This document shows, piece after piece, positions 15,115-22,845 of a stretch of DNA of 38,579 bases. Position numbers and translations under genes: made by a program. Each line of letters begins with the position of its first letter. Within the stretch, counting starts at the first letter, position 1. The notes under the pieces were generated by a model. That model ran no database searches. It saw only the letters and a list, made by a program, of their open reading frames with translations, and was not told the origin of the DNA. The DNA is from Clostridia bacterium (lineage in GTDB: Bacteria > Bacillota > Clostridia > CAKSNL01 > HGM11501). The DNA is taken from the NCBI GenBank assembly GCA_017411325.1, contig JAFQQJ010000006.1:1-38579 (forward strand), read 5' to 3'.

Positions 15115-15360
15115 ATGGAAACAAGAGTTGCAACAGTAAGTATTATCGTTGAAAACGGAGAAAAGGTGGATGAAATAAATGCCATTCTTCACGCCTATGC
15201 ACCCTATATCATAGGAAGAATGGGGCTTCCTTACAGAGAAAAGAATATCTGCATCATAAGCATTGCTATGGATGCACCCGAGGATGAAATCAGTGCTCTT
15301 TCGGGAAAAATCGGAAGACTCAGCGGTGTAAGTACCAAAACCGCCTATGCAAAGATATGA
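15115..15360 (+). CDS. TM1266-family iron-only hydrogenase system putative regulator
   Basis: 81 residues, a small ferredoxin-like/ACT-NikR-C-type fold. RVATVSIIVENGEKVDEINAILHAYAPYIIGRMGLPYREKNICIISIAMDAPEDEISALSGKIGRL is the family pattern (quoted here in part: see VATVSIIVEN near 6, IIGRMGLPY near 37). Members sit beside [FeFe]-hydrogenase maturation genes and are thought to regulate them. There is no obvious DNA-binding motif, so an RNA or protein target is possible. ACAGGAG precedes the ATG. Its stop overlaps the start of hydE (ATGA), implying translational coupling. Confidence 0.88.
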   Translation: METRVATVSIIVENGEKVDEINAILHAYAPYIIGRMGLPYREKNICIISIAMDAPEDEISALSGKIGRLSGVSTKTAYAKI

Positions 15361-16397
15361 AAAGGCTTATAGATAATTTATATAAGGGCGAAGGGGCAGA
15401 GCTTTCTGCCCTTACGGCTCTTTTGTCGGGCTTTGATGATGAAATAAGGTCTTATGCAGCAAAAAAGGCAGTTGATGCAAGAAGCGAAACCTACGGAAAC
15501 AAGGTGTATCTTAGAGGGCTTATCGAAATCGGCAATGTCTGCAAAAACGATTGCTTTTACTGCGGTATAAGAAAGAGCAACAAAAATGTAAGCCGCTACA
15601 GCTTAAGTGCCGACGAAATTTTATCTGCCTGTGAAAAGGGATATAAGCTTGGTTTTTCCACCTTTGTTCTTCAGGGCGGAGAGGTTGATAACGACGAAGA
15701 AATGGTAAAAACCGTGGGAAGGATAAAAGCGCTTTACCCGGCTTGTGCCGTAACCCTTTCATTGGGCGAAAAAAGCCGTGATACATATAAACGTTATAAG
15801 GACGCGGGAGCGGACAGATATCTTCTCCGCCACGAGACCTGCAATAAGGAGCATTACGGGAAAATCCATCCTGACTCCCTTTCCTACGATAACCGTATCA
15901 GATGCCTTTATGACCTTAAAGATTTAGGATTTCAGGTGGGTTGCGGTTTTATGGTGGGAAGTCCCTATCAGACGGATGAACATTTAGCCTCCGAGCTTTT
16001 GTTTATAAAGGAATTCAAGCCGCACATGGTGGGAATCGGGCCGTTTTTACCCCATAAGGATACGCCCTTTAATTCCTTCGGTGCGGGAAGCGTTGAAAAA
16101 ACACTTATGATGCTTTCGTTAATAAGGATAATGAATAAAAATGTGCTTCTTCCTGCAACAACCGCCCTTGCAACCGCATTGGGAGACGGCAGAATAGAGG
16201 GAATAAGGGCAGGGGCAAACGTGGTTATGCCAAACCTTTCGCCTTCTTCTGTCAGGGATAAATATACCCTTTACGACAATAAGGTGCATAGCGGTGCCGA
16301 AAGCGCAGAGGGGCTTGAAATGCTCAGAAAATGCGTAAAGGAAGCAGGATGCACTATTGATATGGGAAGAGGCGACAGCCTCGTTAAAGGAGAATAA
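15357..16397 (+). CDS. hydE: [FeFe]-hydrogenase maturase HydE (radical SAM)
   Basis: 346 residues, normal for HydE. The radical SAM cluster motif CxxxCxxC is Cys62-KND-Cys66-FY-Cys69, after YLRGLIEIGNVC. FVLQGGEVD and YLLRHETCNKEHYGKIHP are conserved HydE segments. A second C-terminal cluster motif is not evident, as in many HydE. It makes part of the dithiolate ligand of the H-cluster in the cytosol. It overlaps the regulator upstream by four bases (ATGA) and is followed by hydF one base after its stop. No hydG or hydrogenase structural gene is in the window. Confidence 0.95.
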   Translation: MKRLIDNLYKGEGAELSALTALLSGFDDEIRSYAAKKAVDARSETYGNKVYLRGLIEIGNVCKNDCFYCGIRKSNKNVSRYSLSADEILSACEKGYKLGFSTFVLQGGEVDNDEEMVKTVGRIKALYPACAVTLSLGEKSRDTYKRYKDAGADRYLLRHETCNKEHYGKIHPDSLSYDNRIRCLYDLKDLGFQVGCGFMVGSPYQTDEHLASELLFIKEFKPHMVGIGPFLPHKDTPFNSFGAGSVEKTLMMLSLIRIMNKNVLLPATTALATALGDGRIEGIRAGANVVMPNLSPSSVRDKYTLYDNKVHSGAESAEGLEMLRKCVKEAGCTIDMGRGDSLVKGE

Positions 16398-16398
16398 T

Positions 16399-17574
16399 AT
16401 GGGACTTAACAGTGTGCCTTCGGGCGAAAGAATACATATAGGATTTTTCGGAAAACGCAATGTGGGAAAATCCAGCCTTGTAAATAAATTTACAAATCAG
16501 AAACTTTCTGTTGTGTCGGATGTTCCGGGAACAACAACGGATCCCGTTAAAAAGGCAATGGAAATTCTGCCTCTCGGCCCTGTTGTTATAATTGACACTC
16601 CGGGCTTTGACGATGAAGGAGCGCTCGGGGCTTTAAGGGTAGAGCAGACAAAAAAGGTGCTGGGTGAATGCGATATTGCAATTTTGGCAATTGATCCCGA
16701 AAAAGGTATAACCGAAACAGAGAAGGAGCTTATTTCTCTTTTCAACGAAAAGGGCACAAAGTACATCGAGGTATTTACCAAGGCCGATATTAAAAAGGCA
16801 GACGGGCTTTCGGTAAGCTCCGTAACCGGTGAGGGGATGGAACTTTTAAGTGAAAAAATCGCCTCCCTGACAAAAAAAGACGGCGAAGATAAAAGAATAG
16901 TAGGCGATATATTGAATGCGGGCGACAGGGTAATTCTGGTTATGCCAATAGATGAGTCAGCCCCGAAGGGAAGAATTATTCTTCCTCAGCAGCAGGTTAT
17001 AAGGGATGTGCTTGAAGCAGGAGCGCACGCAATTTGCGTAAGGGATACTGAATATGCCGAAACCATTAAAAAAAGCGGAGATGTCCGCCTTGTAATAACC
17101 GACAGCCAGGTGTTCGGGAAAATCCGGAAGGAAACACCCGAAAGTATTCTCCTTACATCATTTTCCATTTTAATGGCAAGATATAAGGGGACTCTTTCCG
17201 ATGCGGTTTCGGGGGCAAAAATGCTTTCCGGTCTTAAGGATGGGGACAATGTATTGATATGCGAAGCCTGCACCCACAAAAGACAGTGTAAGGATATAGG
17301 AACGGTTAAGCTTCCGGGCTGGATATGCGATTTTACCGGTAAGGAAATAAGTTTTACCCACACTCAGGGAAAGGATTTCCCGGAGGATTTGACGCCCTAT
17401 AAGCTTATCATCCACTGCGGAGGCTGTATGGCAACGGAGCACGAAATGGCAGTAAGGCTTTCCGCGGCTAAAAGGCAGAATGTGCCGATGACAAACTACG
17501 GAACGGCAATTGCTTATATGAACGGAATTCTTGAAAGAAGCCTTGAGGCTCTTCCTGAATTTAAGGAGAAGTAA
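16399..17574 (+). CDS. hydF: [FeFe]-hydrogenase maturation GTPase/scaffold HydF
   Basis: 391 residues. ATG 16399 follows AAAGGAGA; a longer frame from 16357 would overlap hydE by 41 bases without a ribosome site. The N-terminal GTPase domain has GKRNVGKS (18-25), TTTDP and DTPGFDDEG. The C-terminal cluster domain has Cys291-x-His293 and, 45 residues later, His339-Cys340-GG-Cys343, the HydF CxH...HCxxC signature. It carries the diiron precursor and delivers it to the hydrogenase. Confidence 0.96.
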   Translation: MGLNSVPSGERIHIGFFGKRNVGKSSLVNKFTNQKLSVVSDVPGTTTDPVKKAMEILPLGPVVIIDTPGFDDEGALGALRVEQTKKVLGECDIAILAIDPEKGITETEKELISLFNEKGTKYIEVFTKADIKKADGLSVSSVTGEGMELLSEKIASLTKKDGEDKRIVGDILNAGDRVILVMPIDESAPKGRIILPQQQVIRDVLEAGAHAICVRDTEYAETIKKSGDVRLVITDSQVFGKIRKETPESILLTSFSILMARYKGTLSDAVSGAKMLSGLKDGDNVLICEACTHKRQCKDIGTVKLPGWICDFTGKEISFTHTQGKDFPEDLTPYKLIIHCGGCMATEHEMAVRLSAAKRQNVPMTNYGTAIAYMNGILERSLEALPEFKEK

Positions 17575-17575
17575 T

Positions 17576-18583
17576 ATGAAAAAGGTGTGCATAATTTATA
17601 CGGGCGGCACCATAGGAATGACTAAGACGGACAAGGGCTATGCCCCGAAGGAGGGGTATTTCAAAGGAGCGCTGGAGGAAATTGATGACTTAAAGAGGGA
17701 AGAAATTCCTGACTTTGAATTGGTGGAAATGCATCCGCTTCTTGATTCATCAAATATGACCTTGCACGAGTGGAACAAAATCTCTGAGGAAATTGAAAAG
17801 CGCTACGATGATTTTGACGGCTTTGTTATCCTTCACGGAACAGACACTATGGCGTATACTGCATCGGCTTTGTCCTTCTCGCTTGAAAATCTTTCAAAGC
17901 CCGTTGTTCTCACGGGCTCACAGATACCTCTTTGCGAAATAAGAAGCGACGGAAGGGATAACTTAATTACCTCTTTAATGATTGCCGCAGGCGGCATTGT
18001 AAACGAAGTGTGCCTTTATTTCGGCGGAAAATTAATGCGGGGAAACCGTGCTACAAAATATTCTGCCGACGGGCTTATTGCATTTAAGTCCCCGAATTTC
18101 CCTCTTTTGGCAGAGGCGGGAATAGAAATAAAGTACAGTCAGTCATTACGCGAAAGCTTTTGTAAGGGAAAGTTCAAGGCATGTCGCTTCAGACCTGTGC
18201 CTATAGGCGTTATAAAGGTTTTTCCCGGCATACAGTTTGAACTTTTTGAATCCATAATGACAGAAAAATTAAAGGGCATAGTAATAGAAACCTTCGGTGC
18301 GGGAAACATTCCTGCATCGGAAAATGAGCTTCTTCCGATTATTGAAAAGGCGTTTAAGTCGGGAACGGTTATTACGGTTTGTTCCCAGTGCCCCGAAGGA
18401 AGTGTGGCGCTCGGCACATATGAAACCAGCAGCGCCTTAAAGGGAGCAGGTGCCGTAAGCGGACACGACATAACAACCGAAGCGGCGGTTTGTAAGCTTT
18501 ACTATCTCTTCAGTAAAGGCTATGACGCATCTACGGTAAAAAATATGATGGAAGAAAATATAAGAGGCGAAATGAGCATATAA
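17576..18583 (+). CDS. ansA: Type I (cytoplasmic) L-asparaginase
   Basis: 335 residues. ATG 17576, one base after hydF, follows AAGGAG. Catalytic elements are in place: YTGGTIGM (threonine near residue 12), HGTDTMAYTASALSF with the second Thr-Asp, and GNRATKYSADGLIAFKSPN. No signal peptide, and the length suits AnsA rather than the periplasmic type II enzyme. It converts asparagine to aspartate and ammonia. It shares the hydrogenase-maturation transcript. Aspartate-related enzymes sit near hyd genes in other Clostridia, but the reason is not established. asnA, the opposite reaction, lies at 26698-27705. Confidence 0.92.
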   Translation: MKKVCIIYTGGTIGMTKTDKGYAPKEGYFKGALEEIDDLKREEIPDFELVEMHPLLDSSNMTLHEWNKISEEIEKRYDDFDGFVILHGTDTMAYTASALSFSLENLSKPVVLTGSQIPLCEIRSDGRDNLITSLMIAAGGIVNEVCLYFGGKLMRGNRATKYSADGLIAFKSPNFPLLAEAGIEIKYSQSLRESFCKGKFKACRFRPVPIGVIKVFPGIQFELFESIMTEKLKGIVIETFGAGNIPASENELLPIIEKAFKSGTVITVCSQCPEGSVALGTYETSSALKGAGAVSGHDITTEAAVCKLYYLFSKGYDASTVKNMMEENIRGEMSI

Positions 18584-18617
18584 AAAAAGTGCTTGTCCTT
18601 TGGACAAGCACTTTTTT
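18583..18617. terminator. Bidirectional terminator
   Basis: AAAAAAGTGCTTGTCC (18583-18598) pairs perfectly with 18602-18617 around a TTT loop; it serves the convergent ansA and membrane-protein genes. Confidence 0.9.
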
Positions 18618-18618
18618 A

Positions 18619-19161
18619 TTACTTTTTCATTGTTCCGGAACTTTTTTTCTTTTTGGGTTTTATTAAAACTATGTCCTTCATTCCCATATAGTATGAAACA
18701 AGGAAAAATCCCCATTCTAAAGCTATAAATATGATGTACTGGATAAGGTTTGCGTTTTCTAAGGTATTCCATCTCGGGCCCATAAAGGGAGCGAGCCATA
18801 TGCCGCCGACCAGCCAGGAGGTAATGGGTGTTGAAAGAAGCCCTGCAAAGCTTAAAAGATAAAGCGCAAAGAATATAAGCGAAGGACTCTGCCAGATAAG
18901 GCAGTATAAAAACGCATTTTTCATTGATGCGGATTCCTTGACTCTTTCAAGATGCCCTGCATCAAATGCCTCATAATATATAAGCATAAGATAGGGGATT
19001 GCCGTAACAATGGAATAATAAATTCCGATAGCAAAGCTGTTTCCGCCGGTTATAAAATCTAAAACCACGGTAAGTGTAACGGAAAACACCCAGGTTATAA
19101 TGATAAATAAAAGCCTGTCCCCGGTTAATTTCAACGGGATTTTATAAAGATTTTTGTTCAT
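18619..19161 (-). CDS. Four-helix membrane protein of unknown function
   Basis: 180 residues with about four hydrophobic helices (about 15-38, 45-63, 82-108 and 138-160), a cytoplasmic basic N-terminus and a Lys/Ser-rich basic tail (KPKKKKSSG). It has no motif I can tie to a transport or enzyme family. Trp, Pro and Gly in WLVGGIWLAPFMGPRWN mark a re-entrant-looking loop. AAGGAT precedes the ATG weakly. It is single, downstream of tRNA-Leu on the same strand. Confidence 0.7.
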   Translation of the reverse strand: MNKNLYKIPLKLTGDRLLFIIITWVFSVTLTVVLDFITGGNSFAIGIYYSIVTAIPYLMLIYYEAFDAGHLERVKESASMKNAFLYCLIWQSPSLIFFALYLLSFAGLLSTPITSWLVGGIWLAPFMGPRWNTLENANLIQYIIFIALEWGFFLVSYYMGMKDIVLIKPKKKKSSGTMKK

Positions 19162-19190
19162 GTCTTTATCCTTTCAAATATAAGTATTGT

Positions 19191-19224
19191 AAAAGAGAGC
19201 ACACCGAAGGGTGTGCTCTCTTCT
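19191..19224 (-). terminator. Terminator of tRNA-Leu
   Basis: AGAGAGCACACC (19194-19205) pairs with 19210-19221 around a GAAG loop; on the minus strand it follows the tRNA and is followed by TTTT. Confidence 0.8.
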
Positions 19225-19225
19225 T

Positions 19226-19312
19226 TGGTGCAGGTAACAGGACTTGAACCTGCATGAAATTGCTCTCATACGGACCTGAACCGTACGCGTCTGCCAATTC
19301 CGCCACACCTGC
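19226..19312 (-). tRNA. tRNA-Leu (anticodon CAG)
   Basis: 87 nt read on the minus strand. The acceptor stem GCAGGTG pairs with the 3' end, CCA is encoded, the anticodon stem TACGG/CCGTA encloses the loop TTCAGGT (anticodon CAG, codon CTG), a class II variable arm is present, and the T-loop is GGTTCAAGTCC. All arms fold. Confidence 0.95.
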
Positions 19313-19336
19313 ATATCTTTTTTGAAAACACAATGT

Positions 19337-19365
19337 ATTATAGCATAAGGTCTTTTGATTGTCAA
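19337..19365 (-). promoter_or_regulatory. Consensus promoter of tRNA-Leu
   Basis: On the minus strand TTGACA (19365-19360), 17-bp spacer, TATAAT (19342-19337): both boxes perfect, as common for stable RNA genes. Confidence 0.85.
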
Positions 19366-19398
19366 GGGTTTTAAGGGAGAATAAGCTCAAAAAAACAG

Positions 19399-19427
19399 TT
19401 GACAAAAATTAAAAAGGGTGCTATAAT
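19399..19427 (+). promoter_or_regulatory. Promoter of the T-box/trpB transcript
   Basis: TTGACA 19399-19404, 17-bp spacer, TATAAT 19422-19427, both perfect. Start near 19434. Confidence 0.85.
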
Positions 19428-19433
19428 ATCAAA

Positions 19434-19690
19434 AATAAATAAAACCGTTGAGGCAGAAAAAAGGCAGAAAGGGCTTTTAAAGCGAGCGGATTACGGTGTG
19501 AGTTCCGCAAAGTTCCACTGAGTAATATGGGCTGCTATAGGGCAGTGTTAAATGCGCTGACGCAGGACTCGCGTAAGAAGTCGGGGATATGTTGGTATCC
19601 TTAAAAGTGCACGGAAAACCGTGAATTCAAGGTGGCACCGCGGATAGTTTATTCGTCCTTGACAGTTTACTGTCAGGGATTTTTTATTTG
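19434..19690 (+). promoter_or_regulatory. T-box leader, candidate tryptophan specifier
   Basis: The T-box core AAGGTGGCACCGCGG is at 19629-19643. It is followed by a terminator: TCCTTGACAG 19656-19665 with CTGTCAGGGA 19670-19679 and a T-run. Stem I occupies roughly 19450-19560. In the segment after the conserved ACTGAGTA (19518-19525) lies TGG (19528-19530), just before CTGC that can close the base of stem I against GGCAG near 19451-19467; I take UGG (Trp) as the likely specifier codon. Uncharged tRNA-Trp would stabilise the antiterminator and turn on trpB. The T-box call is firm; the specifier was fitted by eye. Confidence 0.9.
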
Positions 19691-19700
19691 GAGGCTACAT

Positions 19701-19739
19701 ATGTTTATACTTACAAGGCGATGGCGAAAAGCGAAGTAA
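19701..19739 (+). CDS. Possible 12-codon mini-ORF between T-box and trpB
   Basis: TTGGAGG lies five bases before an ATG at 19701, which opens a frame of 12 codons ending TAA at 19737-19739. The peptide is very basic with one Trp (MFILTRRWRKAK). It could be a translated leader adding a second tryptophan- or arginine-dependent control, a small peptide, or chance. Only the ribosome site argues for it. Confidence 0.3.
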   Translation: MFILTRRWRKAK

Positions 19740-19782
19740 TAAATAAGAAAACAACTATGATTTATATAAAGGAGTAATTAAA

Positions 19783-21003
19783 ATGAAATTAAACGGTGTA
19801 GATTACGATACATATTTTAACAATTATCCCGACAAAAACGGCTATTTCGGTAAATACGGCGGCGTTTTTGTAGAGGATAAATTAAAGGCTGCAATGGCTG
19901 AAATTACAGAGGCATATTTCTCCATCTGCCAGTCAAGAAAGTTCATTGCGGAGCTCAGAAGAATAAGAAAGGAATTTCAGGGCCGTCCTACGCCCATTTC
20001 CCACCTTGAAAGACTTTCCGATTCTCTCGGCGGCAAGGTTCAGCTTTATGCAAAGAGAGAGGATTTGAACCACTCCGGCGCTCATAAGTTAAACCACTGT
20101 ATGGGAGAGGCTCTTCTTGCATCCTATATGGGCAAGAAAAAGGTAATTGCTGAAACAGGCGCAGGTCAGCACGGTGTTGCCCTTGCAACTGCTGCGGCAT
20201 ATTTCGGGCTTGAGTGCGATATTTATATGGGTGCGGTTGACATAAAGAAACAGGCTCCCAACGTTGCAAGAATGAAGATATTAGGTGCAAACGTAATTGA
20301 AGTTAAAGAAGGTCTTCAGACTCTTAAGGAAGCGGTTGACGCGGCGTTTGATGCATACAGCAAGGAATATAACGATGCGATTTACTGTATCGGCTCGGTA
20401 CTTGGCCCTCATCCTTTCCCCATGATGGTAAGAGACTTCCAGAGCGTTGTGGGTATTGAGGCAAGGGAACAGTTTATTGAAATGACAGGTCACCTTCCCA
20501 ATTCCATCGTTGCCTGCGTAGGCGGCGGAAGCAATGCGGCAGGTCTTTTTGCAGGATTCTTGAACGATCCGGTTGATATCTACGGAATCGAGCCCCTGGG
20601 AAGAGGCGAAAAGCTTGGCGATCATGCGGCAAGTTTAAAGTACGGAACAGAGGGTATTATGCACGGCTTCAACAGCATAATGCTTAAGGACGAAAACGGC
20701 GAGCCCGCTCCCGTATACTCTGTTGCCAGCGGTCTTGACTATCCTTCAAGCGGCCCCGAACACGCATTTTTGCAGGAAATGGGCAGAGTTAAGTATGATG
20801 TTATAGACGATGAAGAAACCATCGATGCATTCTACAAGCTTTCACGCCTTGAGGGTATCATCCCCGCCATCGAAAGTGCCCATGCAGTAGCTTTTGGTAT
20901 GAAGCTTGCAAAGAGAATGGATCACGGCTCCGTTTTAATTAACCTTTCCGGCCGTGGTGACAAGGATATGGATTATATTATTGAGAACTATGGTATTCGC
21001 TAA
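19783..21003 (+). CDS. trpB: Tryptophan synthase beta subunit
   Basis: 406 residues, the standard TrpB1 length. [27 protein letters not shown] (PLP lysine), [11 protein letters not shown] (catalytic Glu), [11 protein letters not shown] (phosphate loop) and SGRGDKDM are all present. It condenses indole with serine to tryptophan using PLP. ATAAAGGAG precedes the ATG. There is no trpA or other trp gene nearby, so it may serve indole salvage or partner with a distant TrpA. It is controlled by the T-box leader upstream. Confidence 0.97.
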   Translation: MKLNGVDYDTYFNNYPDKNGYFGKYGGVFVEDKLKAAMAEITEAYFSICQSRKFIAELRRIRKEFQGRPTPISHLERLSDSLGGKVQLYAKREDLNHSGAHKLNHCMGEALLASYMGKKKVIAETGAGQHGVALATAAAYFGLECDIYMGAVDIKKQAPNVARMKILGANVIEVKEGLQTLKEAVDAAFDAYSKEYNDAIYCIGSVLGPHPFPMMVRDFQSVVGIEAREQFIEMTGHLPNSIVACVGGGSNAAGLFAGFLNDPVDIYGIEPLGRGEKLGDHAASLKYGTEGIMHGFNSIMLKDENGEPAPVYSVASGLDYPSSGPEHAFLQEMGRVKYDVIDDEETIDAFYKLSRLEGIIPAIESAHAVAFGMKLAKRMDHGSVLINLSGRGDKDMDYIIENYGIR

Positions 21004-21011
21004 AATATAAT

Positions 21012-21041
21012 AAAACAACCCGGCAACAGCCGGGTTGTTTT
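21012..21041 (+). terminator. Terminator after trpB
   Basis: AAAACAACCCGGC (21012-21024) pairs with 21029-21041, loop AACA. The T-run is only four long and the next gene's ribosome site follows at once, so read-through into 21059-22812 is possible. Confidence 0.75.
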
Positions 21042-21058
21042 GGCAAGGAGGAATTTTT

Positions 21059-22030
21059 ATGAAAAACATACGCTGGGGAATCGCTGGTGCAGGCGGAATT
21101 GCAAATAAATTTGCGAAAGCAGTTAAAAACGTACATGGTGCAACCCTTGCTGCAGTAGCATCCCGAAGTGAGGAAAGAGGAAGAGCCTTCGGTGAAAAAT
21201 ACGGCATAGAAAACGTTTTTACAAGCTATGAGGAAATGGCATCGTCAGGTGTGGTTGATGCGGTTTATGTTGCGACGGCACATCCTTTTCATAAAAGCTG
21301 TGCGGAAATTTTCTTAAATGCGAAAAAGCCCGTTTTATGCGAAAAGCCCCTCTGCGTAAATGCCGATGAGGCAAAAGAACTTGCCGCTTGTGCAAAGAAA
21401 AACGGCGTATTTTTAATGGAAGCTATGTGGACAAAATTCCTTCCTGCAACAAAATTGGCCATTGAAGCTGTATCTGATGGTAAAATCGGGGAGGCGATGG
21501 TGCTTTCAGCGGACTTTTGCTACCGCACCGAAAAGGAGGATGAGCCCAACCTGTTTGACCGCAATATGGCGGGAGGCTCCCTTTTGGATGTGGGAGTTTA
21601 CGGACTTCATTTCGCATCACTTTTCTTCGGAGAAAATCCCGTTGAAATAAAATCTGCCGCAAAAATTGAAGACGATGTTGACACAGTTATGGAAGTTCTG
21701 TTAAAATATGAGAGCGGGGCTATTGCGAAAATTTCTTCTGCAACAAGGCTTTCAAAGCCTGCCGACGGAATAATCTACGGTAGTAAGGGAAGAATTGATA
21801 TGCCCTGCTTTTACGGAGCAAGTGAGCTTACCGTGGCAGGAGACAAAATTTCCGCCCCTATGATTGGCGAAGGATTTGAAGAAGAAATTGCGGAATGCTG
21901 CAAATGCATAAGGGAAGGAAAGACCGAAAGCGACATTCATCCCTTAGCTTCAAGCATAAGGATTTTAGAGCAGATGGACGAAATAAGAAAACAGTGTAAA
22001 ATACATTATCCCGCAGATACAAAGGAGTGA
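21059..22030 (+). CDS. Gfo/Idh/MocA-family NAD(P)-dependent oxidoreductase
   Basis: 323 residues. ATG 21059 follows AAGGAGG; an earlier in-frame start at 21035 lies in the terminator. The Rossmann motif is WGIAGAGGIANKFA (6-19), the family motif is CEKPLCVNADEAKEL (about 93-107, EKP with catalytic Lys), and GGSLLDVGVYGLHF carries the conserved Asp and His of the active site. This subgroup resembles dimeric dihydrodiol/xylose dehydrogenase-like enzymes. The substrate is probably a sugar or cyclitol but cannot be told from sequence. It is followed after five bases by an esterase gene, likely one operon. Confidence 0.9.
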   Translation: MKNIRWGIAGAGGIANKFAKAVKNVHGATLAAVASRSEERGRAFGEKYGIENVFTSYEEMASSGVVDAVYVATAHPFHKSCAEIFLNAKKPVLCEKPLCVNADEAKELAACAKKNGVFLMEAMWTKFLPATKLAIEAVSDGKIGEAMVLSADFCYRTEKEDEPNLFDRNMAGGSLLDVGVYGLHFASLFFGENPVEIKSAAKIEDDVDTVMEVLLKYESGAIAKISSATRLSKPADGIIYGSKGRIDMPCFYGASELTVAGDKISAPMIGEGFEEEIAECCKCIREGKTESDIHPLASSIRILEQMDEIRKQCKIHYPADTKE

Positions 22031-22035
22031 TATAA

Positions 22036-22812
22036 ATGGCTTTTTGCGAACTTCATTTATTCAGCAGAGCTTTAGGGCTTCAGACCACGGTTTATGCTAT
22101 AATTCCGCAGAATGCTACAACAGGCGAAATCGGTGTGGAAAAGGCTGAAACAAAGGGCAAATTCAAGTGCTTATACCTTCTTCACGGCTTAAGCGACGAC
22201 CATACAATATGGCTTCGCAGAACCTCTATCGAGCGCTATGCCGAAGCCCACGGCATTGCGGTTGTTATGCCCTTCGGTGACAGAAGCTTTTATTCTGATA
22301 TGGTTCACGGCGGAAAGTATTATTCCTATATAGCAAAGGAACTTCCGCTCCTTATGAGAAGCTTCTTCAACATATCAGAAAAAAGAGAGGACAATTTCAT
22401 TGCAGGCCTTTCTATGGGCGGATACGGGGCACTTAAAATCGCCCTTAAAAATCCCGAATGCTATGCCGCTGCCGCAGGGCTTTCAAGTGTTGCGGATATT
22501 ATGATGCGAAAGGAAACCTTCAGTGTTCCGCTTAAGGCTGTTTACGGCGAAAATATAGACATTCCCGAAGACGACGATTTATTCTGCCTTGCAAAGAAAA
22601 CAGATAAATGCGAAATAAAACCCAGAATATTTATGGGTGTGGGCACAAAGGACGGACTTTATGCTGAAAACATCCGCCTTAAGGAATGCTTTGAAAATCT
22701 TTCCTATGACTATACCTTCAGAGAATCGGAAGGAACTCACAGCTGGGTATTCTGGGATGAATATATTAAATACGTTTTTGAGTGGCTTAAAAAAGATATC
22801 AATGAAGCGTGA
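22036..22812 (+). CDS. Esterase D/tributyrin esterase-like alpha/beta hydrolase
   Basis: 258 residues, cytoplasmic. LYLLHGLSDDHTIWLRRTSIERYA gives the oxyanion region, GLSMGGYGALKIAL the nucleophile elbow (serine near 124), FMGVGTKDGLYAEN the acid region, and EGTHSWVFWDEYI the histidine. This is the pattern of the esterase/S-formylglutathione hydrolase family, including EstA-type acetyl or feruloyl esterases. AAAGGAG precedes the ATG. Operon with the oxidoreductase upstream suggests breakdown of a substituted sugar, an inference only. Confidence 0.88.
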   Translation: MAFCELHLFSRALGLQTTVYAIIPQNATTGEIGVEKAETKGKFKCLYLLHGLSDDHTIWLRRTSIERYAEAHGIAVVMPFGDRSFYSDMVHGGKYYSYIAKELPLLMRSFFNISEKREDNFIAGLSMGGYGALKIALKNPECYAAAAGLSSVADIMMRKETFSVPLKAVYGENIDIPEDDDLFCLAKKTDKCEIKPRIFMGVGTKDGLYAENIRLKECFENLSYDYTFRESEGTHSWVFWDEYIKYVFEWLKKDINEA

Positions 22813-22843
22813 AAAAGGTGTGATGCATAGCATCACACCTTTT
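22813..22843. terminator. Bidirectional terminator
   Basis: AAAAGGTGTGATGC (22813-22826) pairs perfectly with 22830-22843, loop ATA, between convergent genes. Confidence 0.9.
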
Positions 22844-22845
22844 AA

